From NCBI RefSeq assembly GCF_022605165.1, contig NC_063072.1, forward strand, positions 1,798,001 to 1,862,000: a stretch of DNA of 64,000 nucleotides. The letters run 5' to 3'. The translations under genes and the position numbers were made by a program. Under the pieces are notes generated by a model, which saw only the letters and a list, made by a program, of their open reading frames with translations, had not been told where the DNA came from and did no database searches. The DNA is from Purpureocillium takamizusanense. Its lineage: Eukaryota; Ascomycota; Sordariomycetes; Hypocreales; Ophiocordycipitaceae. Positions 1 to 12,670 of the stretch are shown here, in pieces. The stretch's first letter is position 1. Each line of letters begins with the position of its first letter.

Positions 1-526
1 TGCCGGTGCGGCGATTGAACGTGGTGTTGTTCTCCTTCTGCCTCGCCATGCCCAGAGGGGCGCACACAACGTGCACGTTGAGCTGCCTAAGCCTATGCGC
101 CAGGTGCCGCTCGAGCCTCCTCTCTCTGCTGGCCTCGCCGTGACCGCCGCCACCCTGCCGTGGCACCATGGTCCTCCTCTTCCTCCCGTCGCGGCCCGTC
201 GTCCACTTGGGCTGCATCACCGTCTTGGGGCGCAGGTCCTCCTCGCGCATGATCTTCCTGTCGTCGACCAGGACGCGCTGCGTCCGCTCCATGGACATGC
301 CGAGGCCGTGCAGGAAGTTGTAGTCGTGGTTCACGCCGGCGACGGTGCGCAGCTGCGTCGGCGGCACGTACGTCGTGGGATCGCGCTCGCCGCTGCATTC
401 CGACCACGCCTTGTGCTTCTTGATGCACTGGACCGAGCACGTTTGGATGTTGCACCGCGGGCACTTGTACTTGGGCGCGGAGACGTGACAGATGGCGCAG
501 AGAGACGTGAGCAGAGGATCGGCCAT
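1..526 (-). CDS. BCD1: Box C/D snoRNA protein 1 (HIT-type zinc finger), C-terminus beyond window edge
   Basis: Reading from ATG at 526 downwards gives an open frame of 175 codons that leaves the window at position 1, so only the N-terminal part is seen. Residues 10-44 form a zf-HIT finger with Cys10, Cys13, Cys22, Cys25, Cys30, Cys34, His38 and Cys44 (CAIC, CPRC, CSVQC, then H and C), ending KAWSECSG. The family member with this finger at the extreme N-terminus, followed by a DYNFLHGLG-like stretch, is Bcd1/ZNHIT6, which acts in the nucleus in assembly and stability of box C/D snoRNPs (established for yeast and human). The finger is directly visible; the assignment to Bcd1 rather than Hit1 or Vps71 rests on overall resemblance. 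No intron is needed in the visible part. The plus-strand frames over it are shadows. Confidence 0.82.
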   Translation of the reverse strand, partial: MADPLLTSLCAICHVSAPKYKCPRCNIQTCSVQCIKKHKAWSECSGERDPTTYVPPTQLRTVAGVNHDYNFLHGLGMSMERTQRVLVDDRKIMREEDLRPKTVMQPKWTTGRDGRKRRTMVPRQGGGGHGEASRERRLERHLAHRLRQLNVHVVCAPLGMARQKENNTTFNRRTG

Positions 527-1367
527 GATGCGCGTTCCGTCTGGTGGGTGGGAGGCGGATAGACAATGAAAATGCCAACTGAAGCTGGATGGAAGAAAGA
601 ATCGCTGCGACGTCACTCACTGGCAACTTTTTTCCCAGGGTTGCTGTTGCAGCTCCAACAGGGGCTGGCGTTACGCTATTGGTGGGGCGAACATGCCCCC
701 GCCGTACTCTTAACTACTGGCAACCCAGCAAGGCTGTTGTTACTCACACTCCCAACATTCAAGGCACGTCAGTTCAATCCAGATGACAATGAACGTCTCA
801 CAATAGCGCTCAGCTGGCAGCCGTGCAGCATTCACATGGGCATCTTCCTGTGGCAGACAGCCGATGAGAATCGTCAAGCCAAAAATCTCTCGCAAAAAAG
901 GATTGAAATTCGTGTGAATTGAAAAGCTTTCATCGCTTTTATTTCTCCAACAAAGCAGTCCTTCCCCTCCCTGGGCGGTTTGTATTTGAACACAGTCCAA
1001 ATCGAAATTCTCAACGGGAACCCCATGGCCCATGTCAAGATGCATACATATAGAGCATCTCACTCTTCTGTAAATGTACTATACTGTACTCGGAAATAGG
1101 TAACAAAAGAACGCCCAAGCGCAAAACAAGAGTCTTTCGCTTCGTCAATGGAAAGCATCCAAGTTCAAAGCCCATTACAAAAGCTTCGCATGAGCGGCAC
1201 AAAGCAGGGGAATAAAAAAAGACAGCTCAGCGTGCAGGTATAGAGCATGTGCGTGATTGGAGTGTTCGTAAGAAAGAGAATCGATTCGCCCTATTGCTGG
1301 AATAGGTGCCCGTACGCTTGCGAAGGGGCTGGTATCTTTGGCAACAACACATCATCATCTCTGCGCC
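527..1367. other. Intergenic: BCD1 promoter and DENN-gene 3' region
   Basis: Both flanking genes are on the minus strand, so this stretch holds the upstream region of BCD1 and the 3' untranslated region of the DENN gene. It is less GC-rich than the genes and contains no convincing coding frame. A 107-codon minus-strand frame at 740-1063 begins with GTG and resembles nothing I know. Confidence 0.6.
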
Positions 1368-4121
1368 CTATCGCGAGCCTCCGAGGGCGCTGATCCGCGC
1401 TCCGGATGGGCGGTGAAGGAGCGACTCGGCGTGCTTGGAAACGAGGCCGTTCTCGTTCGACGCGCCGCCATTGTCGCTTCGGCTCTCCTCGTAATCCTCC
1501 TCCTCATCCTCGACAATCTTGGTCGGAATATCCTCCCGCGTCGAGTACTGCTGGCTCGACCGCTCCGGGGTCGTCGTGGCCGAGGCAAACGACATTGCCG
1601 TGCTGCTTCGGTTGGGGATCAGATCCGGTGTGGGGGGGATGCTGGATGCCCGTCCCGAGCTGGCTTGGAGGCGGCCCTCGTCGCCAGTCTCAGAGGTGGC
1701 GGTGGAACGCTCGTCCAAGCCGTCCTCGCTGTGAACGGCCGAGAGGCCGCTCTGGCGCCGCAGCGACCGCATCTCGGCATCCTGAGCCAGCTGCAGGCCC
1801 TCGACAGCGGCCTGGCACTGGTCCGCGATGTTGCGAACGATGTGGGCAATGGCATCCGTCTTGTCCTTGAGGTGTCGGTCTGCGACGTCGATGAAGCTCG
1901 ACGACGACAGGCGCTTGCTGCTACGAGCAGGCTTGAGCGTCCGCGTCTCCTCGCTGTCGGCCTCCTCGGTTTCCTCCTCGTTGCCATATTCCTGATCCGC
2001 CTCGTCGGCCAGCTCATCTGGCTTGGTCAGGGACTGGATCAGGTGCTCCATGTGGTGGCTCTGGCCGCCAATGAGGCTGCGGAGATGCAGCACGACGCGC
2101 CTGGCCTCATCGCGCTGGCGCGTGATGGTGCTGTTGGTGTTGTGAAGCTGCGCAAGCTCCTTCTTGTTCCTCTTGCGCTCACGCTCGAGCTCCTCGGCAA
2201 TCTCCTGCTGGAGAACAAGGGCCTCGAGGGCATCGTCACGCTGCTTCTCGGTGCCTGTGAGGCGGACAGAGAGGCGAGCGTTGTCGTCCTTTTGCTGGTC
2301 AATGAGACCCGTGAGACGACGATTCTCCCTCTTGTGGTTCTCAATCTTGATCTTGAGGTCCTGGGTCTCTTTGGTGAGCTGCTCGGCAAAGGCCTGGAAT
2401 TTGAGGAACTGTTGTTTCCAGCTCTCGAGCTCCTCGACCAGGTAGTTATTCCGCTTGTTGACCTTGCTGAGCTCGGTGTCCATGCGGCCCTTGAGATTGA
2501 TGAAGTCTTGCCAGGCCTCAAGAGCGTCACGCGAGTACTGGTTTCGCTCACGCACGATCTCGTTGAGGTGACGCATGGAGACCTTGGTCATCAGGGGCTT
2601 CTTGACTGAGCCGCCAAAGACAGCCTTGATGCCAGTGTTGCGGCCCATCTTTTCGCAGACGTGGTCCATGACGGCCATGACGGCGTCCTGGTTCCACCAT
2701 TCCGGGTCCTGGATCGACTCCACCTCGCCGCGCATGACAATGATCTGGCCGGCTGGGACCAGCTTGCCACCACCGTAGGCAGAACGCAGGTGCTGCGGGA
2801 CACCAGAGGGTGTGACGTCGCCGTTGAGAGCCTGCGTGAGGCGGGTGACAAACTTGTTGCGTTGGCTGGGCGTCAACGCCGTCGGAGGGCTCGACGTCAA
2901 AACAAAGTTGCGGTCCAGGTCAATGACCAGAGCGTCGTTGGGTGCGGTGAAGAGCGAGCGGCACTCGGCGGTGACACCGAGAATGTACGGGCCGGGCTCC
3001 TGGACAAGCTCCTGGGCATGGCGTGCATGGACAACGGGCACGTACAGGCCGCTCCATTCGTAGACCCTAACGCAGTAGCGAACAGTTTCGGCAGCGATGG
3101 TGAGCATTGCCGGGTAGTGGCTCACGAAGATGACACGACGGGTGGGCGAGATGGCTGCCTCGACCACACCAACAATGTTGGGAATGGACAAGCAGGTGAA
3201 GAGAGGCCACATGGCGAAGTTCTGGAAGCCGGTGGGAGACGACGGGAACTGGTAGCAGAGAGCATAGTCTTTCATGTCGATGCGGACAAGGTCGTTGAGC
3301 CGAGGGGCAGGGAAGCTCAGGATGCGGGACACCTCTTCAGCATGGAACAGGTTGGTGGCCTTGTTCCAGTGAATCCACATGCCACGGAGGTAGTCGCCGA
3401 GGAGGTTGTAGAGAGGATAGCGGGACAGGAAGGACAAGCAGTACGGGATCCAGTAGGTCTCGTCGGGGTTGTCATAGAAGTCGGGCTCGGTGCGTTTGCG
3501 CAGGTCACGTATCGTCTCCGCTCTCTTCTCGTCGGCGCGGGACCAGACGCGCAGGCAGATGCCATAGAGCGTGTGAGACGAATCCTGCTGCAGCACAAAT
3601 GCGTGGTGAACACAGTGGGGCTGGCTGCGGCCTGTGCAGATTTCGACATCGTGAGGGAAGCATGCCTATAGAGTCGACTTGTTAGGAGACAGAGAGGCGA
3701 TGGTGATGATTTGAGGGCCACTTACCCTCATGGCAGCATGGAGCGCGCGAGCAATCTCATTGTCTTGCTCGAGGCGAGGAGAGCTCCCCAAGATCTCTGG
3801 AAGCCAGAATTGACCGACGGCGCCCTTCATGTGGCTAATCTTGCCCTGGGCCGGAGGAGGGGCCTTGACCCATTGACTGGGCTCGCGGCCAACGCCGCAG
3901 ACCATGTAGGCATGGGTGAGAGTTTTGGGCGTGCGCTGCTGGGGCTTCACGTTGAGCGTCGAGGGGATAGGCTGGGTGATGCGCGAATGCAGCGACGAGG
4001 TACGGCTAGGGATGAGCATGGTGTCGTTGGCGCCGCTCTGGTCGCGGGTGCTGGGTCGAGCATCGCGGTCTCCAGTCCTGGGGCGGGTGAAGGAGGCGTG
4101 GTTTGTAAGAGAGGGAGGCAT
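1368..4121 (-). CDS. DENN (AEX-3) domain protein with C-terminal coiled coil, probable Rab GEF
   Basis: Two exons, 4121-3726 and 3665-1368, separated by a 60-nt intron with a GTAAGT donor and TATAG acceptor; 897 residues. The first in-frame ATG is at 4121; longer frames upstream lack ATG. The uDENN part spans the intron (GQFWLPEIL in exon 1, then HHAFVLQQ and YGICLRVWSR in exon 2). It is followed at about residues 195-400 by cDENN/dDENN features (YWIPYCLSFLSRYPLY, RVIFVSHYP, ALVIDLDRNFV). Roughly residues 500-670 are a charged heptad-rich coiled coil, and the tail is acidic and Ser-rich. DENN proteins exchange GDP for GTP on Rab GTPases in membrane traffic; the particular Rab cannot be told from sequence. 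The antisense 423-codon frame at 1338-2609 is a GC-driven shadow. Confidence 0.88.
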
Positions 4122-6985
4122 CGCGACGACGGTCGTCGAGACAGACAGACAGACGGGTCCTTTAGGCCGTGGGGCCGATGTAGAGACTGACTTGACGGCA
4201 GAAAGGCTGCCTCTCGCTCGAATATCTCTCAGCACAGCGTCGAGAAAAGGGGCGCAAACGAGTGCGTTTAATGAGCCATTCGATAGCGCAGTAGGGCGAT
4301 GGTCGGTGCGCGATGGCGGCTTGAGAGGAAAAAGCACGGCGTCCCGGGTGCGTGCAGACGGTCAAGAAGGTGAAAAGAAACGAAAGGCACAAGCAAATGA
4401 AGAACGAAGAAGCACGGTCAAGGAGGGGGACGGGTTTGCACGAGAAGTGCAATGGAGGTTGGAGGACGGGGAGAAGGAGACTGGGCGAGCAAGCGGGCGG
4501 CGGATGGGGGAAAAGGGACGACGACGGGGTCGGATGGACAAGGGCGGGCGGCGGGCTCGGATGATGGGCACGACGGCGGCGGAGGAGGAGGAGGAGGAGG
4601 AGGACTTGGAGGTGGAGGGCAAGCGGCGGCGCGGTCCATGGCGTTAAAATGGAGCTGGGGGGTGCCCGGTACATGGGTTGTGGGTGAATTGTCGACGAGG
4701 CGTGAACATGGGGGATCCCATCTCAGGGGCCCAGGCACCATGGAGTCGCATCCAATTGCCCGCAATCATTGGATGACCCCTGTCGTCGGGTCCAAGGTCC
4801 AAGTAGGCGGTACGCGAGCGGGTGCGGGCGGGCGTGGCCGTGGGGCGGGTTCTGGGTACCTGTTTCAGAGCTGCTGGAGCTCGGACGGCGCACACGACGA
4901 CCCTTCTAATGATGGGTGGGAGGAGCCCGCCGTCCACTGGCTGCTGCTGCTGCTGCTCTCGGGCTTCCAGGTGTAAGGGTTGCCTCGCACTGCTCCCAGC
5001 TCCCCCCCCCCCCTTTTTTTCCTGCTGCCTCGCCGTCCGTGTCTCGTCTGTTCACCTGCCCTACCTGCCCCGCCCCCCCCCCCCCGGGACGAATTGCATC
5101 CCATCATCATCAATGAGCCATCTCATCACCTCCATCAGACACAGACACGGACCTCTAGCTACGCTCGGTGTCAACCTGACTCGAGGCAGACGGACGGGGG
5201 ACGACGGGCCACAGCGTTGACGAAGAGCCTCGTGGAGCAGGTAGCCTGTCAGCGCCGCTCCGAGGTCTCGACGCACGCACACACACACACGCACACGATG
5301 GAGGGCGTCGTCGTCCGCCGCCGCCGCCGCAGGGACCCCCGGCTCGACTATCAAATTGGTATCGCCCCCCCACGGCCAATCGACGCTCGTGGCTGGCGGA
5401 GCGGCCCCAACACAGGAAATTGTTTCCTTCTTCCCCCATCCTTCCTGCGACGTTTCCGCCACGTCGAAAGGGGTGTGGTGCCTGCGCCCAGAAAGAAGCA
5501 ACGGCTGGGCGGTGCGGGTGCAACTGCAGTGCAGAGACCTGAGCAGAGGCAACAGGGAAAAGAAAGCGGAGCGCGACGAGGTAGGTACTGCTGTACATGA
5601 CATCCCTCTGCATCAACCAGCCATGCAAGGGCAGTAGTCATCGAATGGTGGGCGGGGCATCGCAGGAGCCCTCACCATCATCATCATCATCGACCAACAC
5701 CGTGCTCGTCCCGCCAGGCGGACGCACGCTGGGCCTCTCCAGGGATCCGTCACGCGAACGAGGCGAGGCACGTCGCAAAGTCCAATCGCCCGGGAACTCC
5801 GCGGCAAGACCAAGCCATCAGAGGCCCAACAATGGATCGTCCTCGTCACCTTCGGTGAGTGGGCCATGATCCGATGCGGCAGGCACAGAAGCATCAAAGA
5901 GAAACCAGCCCCCCCGCTCCAATGTCGCCCGAAACAGGGCAGGTAATGTATGAACATGACGTACCTAGGAAATCCAAAGTATCAAGTATAGGGCAAGGAC
6001 ACGCACTATCAGTCACACGCTGACCCGACCAGACCAGGCCAACGACTGCAGGCAGACCCGACGCCTCCTCCAAACGCGCGGGAGTGCATACATAGGCGGT
6101 GCTCGCCCTGCAGTATGCCTATATGTAGGTATCAATTGGTGATCCTCTCGCTCGCTCGCTCGCTCTTCCCGGGCTATCAAGTCCCGTCGAAGCGAGCCGC
6201 AAAGCTGTCGCGGACTCCTCCGCGTGCACCCGGCCCGGCAAGACATTTACGAAGGTATTCCGCCATCGGCAAACGCGAATGCGACGCCACAAATGCACGC
6301 GAGACGGATGCGCGTTTAAATGTTCGGCAGATGGCGACTACAGCGGCGCATGCACAGATCAGTAGCGTATCCAGCCTGCGTCCCACTTATGGCGATCGAT
6401 TTACAGTAGTAGTAGCATATACGCATCGCGCAAGAAGCATTATGGTGTCAAGGGCCTGCCCTCCTCTATCGACGAGGACAAGGAGCTTTCCCGTAGTAAC
6501 TTATTAGTGTCTGCTACTGTATATATCTGGCCTCTGGTCCAAGAAAAATTTCCCGCAGCCATCCATGTTTGCGTGCTCGGTTGGCTCTTTGTGCGTCCTG
6601 GAAAAAATCATTTCGTGCTCCGCGATCGTGCATGAAACGCCATGCATTGAATCGGATCCGTCAAGACCAGCGGGCATCTGTGCAGACCTGTCTGTCTGGT
6701 CCTTGCGTCGTCCCCACCATTTCTGCAGCTCTCAAACGCAGGCACTGATGAGGGAGCGACGCTCCCCCTGATTCGGGCGAGCCTTCAGCCGACAGGGCTT
6801 GTCGTGGACACTTTCACTTCGACGACGACGACACGACGCCATGTTGCGGAGCCCTCTCGCTGTTAGGATTTCCCGCCAGGGTGAACAACGCTTCAGTTTG
6901 CTCCCCCTTTCCCAAGCAAGCCCGCTCCCCCTTACTGAAAAGGACATCAGTCGATTCGGGGGCATGGCGGCGCCCCGTCCGTCTC
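4122..6985. other. Intergenic: DENN-gene leader/promoter and start of gene desert
   Basis: No recognisable gene. The proximal part upstream of the DENN start is purine-rich on the plus strand, with a GGA trinucleotide run at about 4581-4603. Poly-C runs lie at 5002-5013 (followed by T7) and 5073-5085. Many short GC-rich frames overlap on both strands here, but none shows a family motif, consistent splice signals or conserved-looking composition. Confidence 0.6.
4581..4603. repeat. (GGA)n trinucleotide repeat
   Basis: About 7.5 uninterrupted GGA units in the presumed 5' leader or promoter of the DENN gene, giving a CT-rich tract on that gene's sense strand. Confidence 0.85.
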
Positions 6986-7030
6986 GACCCCGGGTTACGA
7001 CCCCGGGTTGCGAACCCGGGTTGCGACCCC
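6986..7030. repeat. 13-bp tandem repeat with internal CCCGGG palindromes, about 3.5 copies
   Basis: Units are GACCCCGGGTTAC, GACCCCGGGTTGC and GAACCCGGGTTGC, followed by a partial GACCCC. The unit boundaries fit exactly at 6986, 6999, 7012 and 7025. Units 2-3 also form an inverted repeat CCCGGGTT-GCG-AACCCGGG, so the tract can fold as a GC-rich hairpin. It lies 85 bp before the (TACA)n array. Confidence 0.9.
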
Positions 7031-7115
7031 AACAAGCCACCAACGGGTTCAAGATGCAAACTGCCGGCTTGCCTCCAAGGGGGCAAGTCGTCAAAGTCTC
7101 GCCACAGGTACGGAG

Positions 7116-7370
7116 ACATACATACATACATACATACATACATACATACATACATACATACATACATACATACATACATACATACATACATACATACATA
7201 CATACATACATACATACATACATACATACATACATACATACATACATACATACATACATACATACATACATACATACATACATACATACATACATACATA
7301 CATACATACATACATACATACATACATACATACATACATACATACATACATACATACATACATACATACA
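7116..7370. repeat. (TACA)n / (CATA)n perfect tetranucleotide microsatellite, about 64 units
   Basis: An uninterrupted tetranucleotide array of about 255 bp, flanked by GTACGGAGA on the left and GTACTGTACACG on the right. It is open in all frames on both strands (HTYI or CMYV repeats), which explains the long spurious frames here. It is by far the longest simple repeat in the window. Confidence 0.95.
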
Positions 7371-9191
7371 GTACTGTACACGCATTGCTACTACCTAGTA
7401 TAGTGGTTGAAGACGAGCGGCGCATGGCTTGAGCATTCGGCCGCTTTATTATTACTACGCCACCACGTTGGAGAGCTTCTTCACTCGATGCCGACGCACC
7501 AAGTACGTACATGCATACTTCGTACGTACTAAGTGAACTTGGGGGGAGTAGGTACTATTCCCACTCTCGGCTGCTTTTCGTAATGAGGGAAGGGAGGGAG
7601 GGAGGGAGGCGGGACGTTGCAACCTCGCCAGTCCGGCACTCGCTTGCTGGGGAGCGGAGGTTAGAGGGGAGCACAAAGCAATTCTGAGACCGCCGGCAAT
7701 TCCCCCTCTGACAAGACTAGACAAGGCTCGCTCCGTCGTCGTTGGCCTCCCCCCCCCCCCCGGCCATGCCGCCTTCCCTCCGATCCATCATCATCCCCCC
7801 CCCCCTCACCCCGCGCCTAGTGTGCCTGGGAACGACTCACGCTAAGGTTATTCTCCCGGGTCGGTCCTCGACTCGTTTGCCGGCCCGCCCCCCTTGGCCA
7901 CGGGCAGCCATCGAGAGGGAGCGAGCGGGACGTCTGCGTCGTCGTTCCTCGCCGCCGCGAGCGAGCAGCTCCCGGTGATGCCGGTCAAGCCCCAGCCACT
8001 TGGTTGCCACTGATACAGTACACTCCGGAGTCACCTCTAATTTAGTACGTAATGATCGTTGCCGATGGCTGGTACAGTAGCGTGTACACACACCCGAACT
8101 GGTGAATATCAGTTGAACTAGATGTGACTGGTCCTCATGGCGCTGGCCTGCCGTTGCCACCATTCCGCAGCTCACCGTCATGGCGGACTTGGTAGATATT
8201 GATTACCGAATTTTCCATCCAACTCCGAAGTACGTAGCACATCGCGATTCTGTCCCCCGTCCGAAGGGACGAAATAGAAATGTTTGCCGATTTCCCTGAA
8301 CCACGTAGCACGTTGAGGCTCCGTAACTCGTGTGAAGTGACACAAGCGTTGGTTGTGCGAAGTCCGAACCCATTGATCTAACTAACTTGGGTCGTCTGGA
8401 CCTCCCCCGATGCCGTGAAACGATTCGTACCTCGTCGTCCGACGCGTACGAAACATGTAGGCTTGTGTCGCAGAGATTCGATCGTCCAGTCGTGCGCCGC
8501 GCCGCGCCGTGCCGCGACCTCGGGTCCGAGTCCAGCTCTACACACACACACACACGGGGAGCACGGAGTGGCTCTGAAGACGTACCTAGCCCTGCCTGTT
8601 GGGAAGTAACGTTAATAAGTGAATTGGGATGGCGCGAGTTCGGGGGACACAGGTTGCCTAAGACGCCCGCGACTAATCATCCAAGCCTTCGGAGGTATGG
8701 CATGAAAGCTACAGTGTAGGACCGGGTCAACGAGGCGCCACCCCTTGAGCGGCGTTCACCACCAAGCACCACCACCGCCCGACATCTAGGTCGAGTTGCC
8801 TCCAGAGCGGCGAGTGAGCTCACGAACGGCTGCCCGAAGCCCGGCATATAGGGTAGCTGAGTTTAGCACTGTAATGGGAAAGAGGTTGGGGGGTTTATGA
8901 ATCACCAAGCGGAATAAAAGGAGCAATACTGTTAGTAAAACAAGGCTTATGGAAGTGAAGTAAGTATACGAAAATCTACTCATCTCGTCGTTACGTCGAA
9001 AATCTTGCGCGTGCTGCCCTAGCACTTCCCCCGACTCAACGCTGGCGTACTTATTGCAAGGGCTACATGGCTACGTAGGAGCTCTCCTAGAAATGCCGAC
9101 GTCTAAACGCCACGAGGAGTGTCGACTCCGCCCAAAAAAAAAAGCCTTCGTCATTCTTCTAGAGTTTTGTTCGAAACAACAAAGTCATTTG

Positions 9192-9210
9192 CGTGTGTGT
9201 GTGTGTGTGT
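9192..9210. repeat. (GT)n dinucleotide repeat
   Basis: GT repeat of about 19 bp, followed 20 bp later by an 11-base poly-C run. Noncoding. Confidence 0.85.
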
Positions 9211-12200
9211 CTGGCAAAGGCCAGCCAGGCCCCCCCCCCCATAAAGTGTTCACGATGTCGGCCACACGAGGTCCTCTGGACAGAGGAAGGGTTGCTGTTG
9301 CTTGCGCCTTTCAGTGCGGCCATATCATTATCTTATGCGCGATTCAACGTACAAAGGACGCCGTGCTTGAGTCACAACATAGGTGTCAGTGTTACACGCC
9401 AGGCTCACAGTCTGCATAGCAGCCGCACTTTCAGCCAACATCGACGCCACGCGTCATTAAAATCCCGGGGCTATAGTTCTCCAGGCCCCGTTCTAGCTTT
9501 TCGTTTCGCTTCGTGCGTATACCGCCCGGTGCGGCGCAACGTCCCTGTTGCCATGATGCCTCTCCATACGTCGACGTAGGACAGCAAAACCGTCAAGCTT
9601 TCGGCTTCTCCCACCCATAACGGTAGCAGGCTAACCATTCAATGCCGAGATTAGAAGGAGCGGAACAATATGCCATCTGTCCGAGAAGACGTCCTTCTAG
9701 CCTCCTTCCCCGGCTGGGTTGCAGTCTTCGCTCGCAGGTAGCCCGGATGTGGGCTGCTACTACCTACCAGTACTACTACACACGCCGGACCGTTGCCGCT
9801 GAAGCTTACACAAAGACGTCATGGAGGGCACGCACATATCGCGGTTGTGAGAGTAGGTCGTCGTGTATAAAGGGCGCACAATCACATGTCTTGGCGCACA
9901 GTTCTTGCTGACTGCTGGAAAGGGGGGAGAACGTTTGGCATTGTGGGAGGCTGCGCACCGCATCACCGGCTCCCCGTCACACGTGAGACCATCCTCGAGG
10001 GACGCAAAGGCAGCCTCTGATTGAAAAATCCTGTACGAGCACACGTAACGCTGACTGGCTTGTCAAGTCTGGGAAACGGGCGGCTCCGAGGTGTGTGTGC
10101 CCCGGGAGTGACTGCAACCCAAAGCCAGGCCGTTTTCGCTTTCGTCGCCGCCGCCGGCCGGCCAGCCGGTGCGCCATGCGACAGAGGATTTGCACATGGG
10201 TATATTGGGATCGGGGAGGGGGGGCAGAAGTAAGCAAGCGCGGAGCAGAGGCCACGATCGTCAGCCGGGTAAAGAGTCAAAGAGGAAAGGGAAGAGGGGA
10301 GAGGGGAGAGGAAAAGGAGGGTTGGGGGGGGGGAGAACGGATGGATACTAGGAGGGGTATCGTGATGCAGCCACCAAGTTAGCACAAGGGCTTGTTGCCG
10401 CGAGGGTGATGGACCATGGCAGACCGAGCTTGTTGCTCATGCAGGAACCGCCAAGCCACCTGGACCCTGACATTAGGACGGGCGGGACGGACGGGCGCCA
10501 AAGATACGTAACTAGTACTTGATAGAAGCAGCACTTACATGAGTAGTAGTAGTCAACTTGACCGGGCCGAGGGGACGTTGGTTTGCGAGAGCTGTGGGAT
10601 CTCGTGACGAGTCAGATATAGATACGTATGCTCGTAGAAACGGCTCGTAGGCCGATGAGCCCGGGTATAATAGCCGGATCAGTGCCCGCAGGCTTAGCAA
10701 TGGAAGCGAGCAACGATGTTCCTCTGTACTTTTCTGTTATTACCGCCGCCGCCGCCGTCGTCGTCGTAGTAGTAGACGCCGGTCATGGGGCCCTTTGAAA
10801 CTCGCACACACGGGGACAACCAGCCACTCTGCTTATTGCTCGCCCGCGCGTTACGGGAGTTCGGCACACAGAAGCCCGGTAAGCGGTCGAACGATGCGGC
10901 AGAGCCTCATGAATGTCATGGTTAGGTCATGCGATCCATGGAGAGACGCTTGCTCGCTTCCTCCATGATACATGGTCCCACGTGCGCCCGTGCAGCTCAG
11001 CTCACGACGGCGGGCCCCCGAACCCATGGCTCGTCTCTCGCCTGTTGAGTCAGTCTCTGAGGGCTCGACGTTTGACCTGACACGAGCTGCCAGTGGTGGT
11101 CGTGGTGGAAATAGTAGTAGTAACAGTAGTAGCAGCGTGGTCTGCCGGCTTGATGGGTCGTTGATGTGCGAGCCGGGAGGCCGGGAGGCAGGTGACAACC
11201 GCTAGGCGGCGGTGGGCAGGTTTGAGAAGTGACTCGTGAGTGCGTGCGCAAGTATGTGCGTTGCCGTCGTAGTCACAGCGGATAATGATACGAGCCGCCG
11301 AGGCGGGACAAGCAGCAGTGGAAGCGACGACAGCCGGGGAATCGGATATGCTTGCATGCTTGCTGCTGCTGCTGCTGCTGCTGGCGCTCCACTGGGGATG
11401 AGGCTCCACCGCGGCACGATGTAATGCGATGGACAGATGCGCGCGCACGAGGACATGGATTGCGGAGTTTTGAGGACCGTCTGTGAAACGTGGGTAGTGG
11501 GCAGGCGCGCATCATCGGCCGTGCCTGCCTGCCGTCTATCCGCCCAAAATGGGAGGGGGTTGTCTGTTTCATTTCCGCGATATTCCGCTGTATAGGTACT
11601 TCGTACGTACGTACTGCATGGACCCTTCTCAATTTCAATGGCTTTTCGGCATCAACAGTAAGATTGCCGTCCCTGAAGGATGAATGGCTTCGCAGAAAAG
11701 TATGTCGTCCCGAGGGAACGAGGCGTGGCAAATTCTGTACGCGAGTCTCGTGGATGGATCTCGGATGCCGTTGACATGTGCTCTCCTTACAAATCCAATA
11801 AAAAGTATACGTAAAAAAGCACATAAAATTATAATTTTTTTTAAAAAAGGAAAGAAAACAATGCCAAAGCAAGTGATGGCATCATCAGACTACGTGTTGT
11901 GCGCGTGTCAGACGGGAGTCGTATGATGCTACCGCAACCAGCCCGGTCAAAGGCATCCGAGCTCTCACCTCACCTCGCTCTGGGGGCCGGAGTTTTGTCC
12001 TTTCCGCCGTTGAATATGCTGATTTAATTCATCCAATACGTGCGTTGTCGCATGTGAGAAAGGTGTCGTCCGTGCTGCTGGATCGACTCGAGGCATGGCA
12101 ATTGCATCCGATGATCTTGCGTCATTTGACGTGAGCCTCTGGATAAGGCTCCCACAAGCATGGTGCATTACGAAGTATGTACGTGCATGTATTCATGCGT

Positions 12201-12632
12201 AGCCATCGTTTGAGTAGTCGCGCGCGTTCTGACATGTGAAAATGTGGCTGGTGCAGCCAGTGCATTGCACGCCAGCCAGCCATCTTGCCCATGCCCATCA
12301 TGCAGCCAGGGGGAGAGGGAGGTACGAGGTACGCACTACCAGATGGCAGGTGGGGGGAGCGGGTTCCTCCTTCCTCCACTGCCTTTTGTTGACGTCCCAG
12401 GTCCGCCCGTCTGTCCGTCAATCCCTGTCCGGTTTGTCGCCCGCGAACTGATGTCGCTGCTGGCCTGACAGGGGTTGCCGAATCGTCGTCCATCCATCCC
12501 ACTCCCCGCTGCCCAACAACCGCCATGCGCATCTAGTTTATGTGCCGAGCCAGACGGCGCCGCAACAAGGCCGACGACTAACGTCGTAGTGCACAGAAAA
12601 CGGGCATCCAACAGCACTGGAAGCAAACCTGT

Positions 12633-12670
12633 GCCTCGCCTCGCCTCGCCTCGCCTCACCTCGCCTCGCC
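12633..12670. repeat. (CCTCG)n pentanucleotide repeat
   Basis: Seven tandem CCTCG-like units with one substitution (CCTCA). The same pentanucleotide recurs as five perfect units at 45891-45915, also between genes. Confidence 0.85.

Noticed and set aside
1338..2609. 423-codon plus-strand frame antisense to the DENN gene
   Set aside because: It lies wholly opposite the coiled-coil half of the DENN protein and is open because of codon bias; Leu/Val-rich composition mirrors the sense Glu/Lys/Gln-rich coil.
6986..7030. Possible tRNA T-arm (GGTTGCGAACCC)
   Set aside because: The sequence belongs to a 13-bp tandem repeat; no acceptor stem, anticodon arm or A box could be found around it.
6799..7512. 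Several frames of 130-230 codons on both strands
   Set aside because: They are created by the (TACA)n array, which has no stop codon in any frame.
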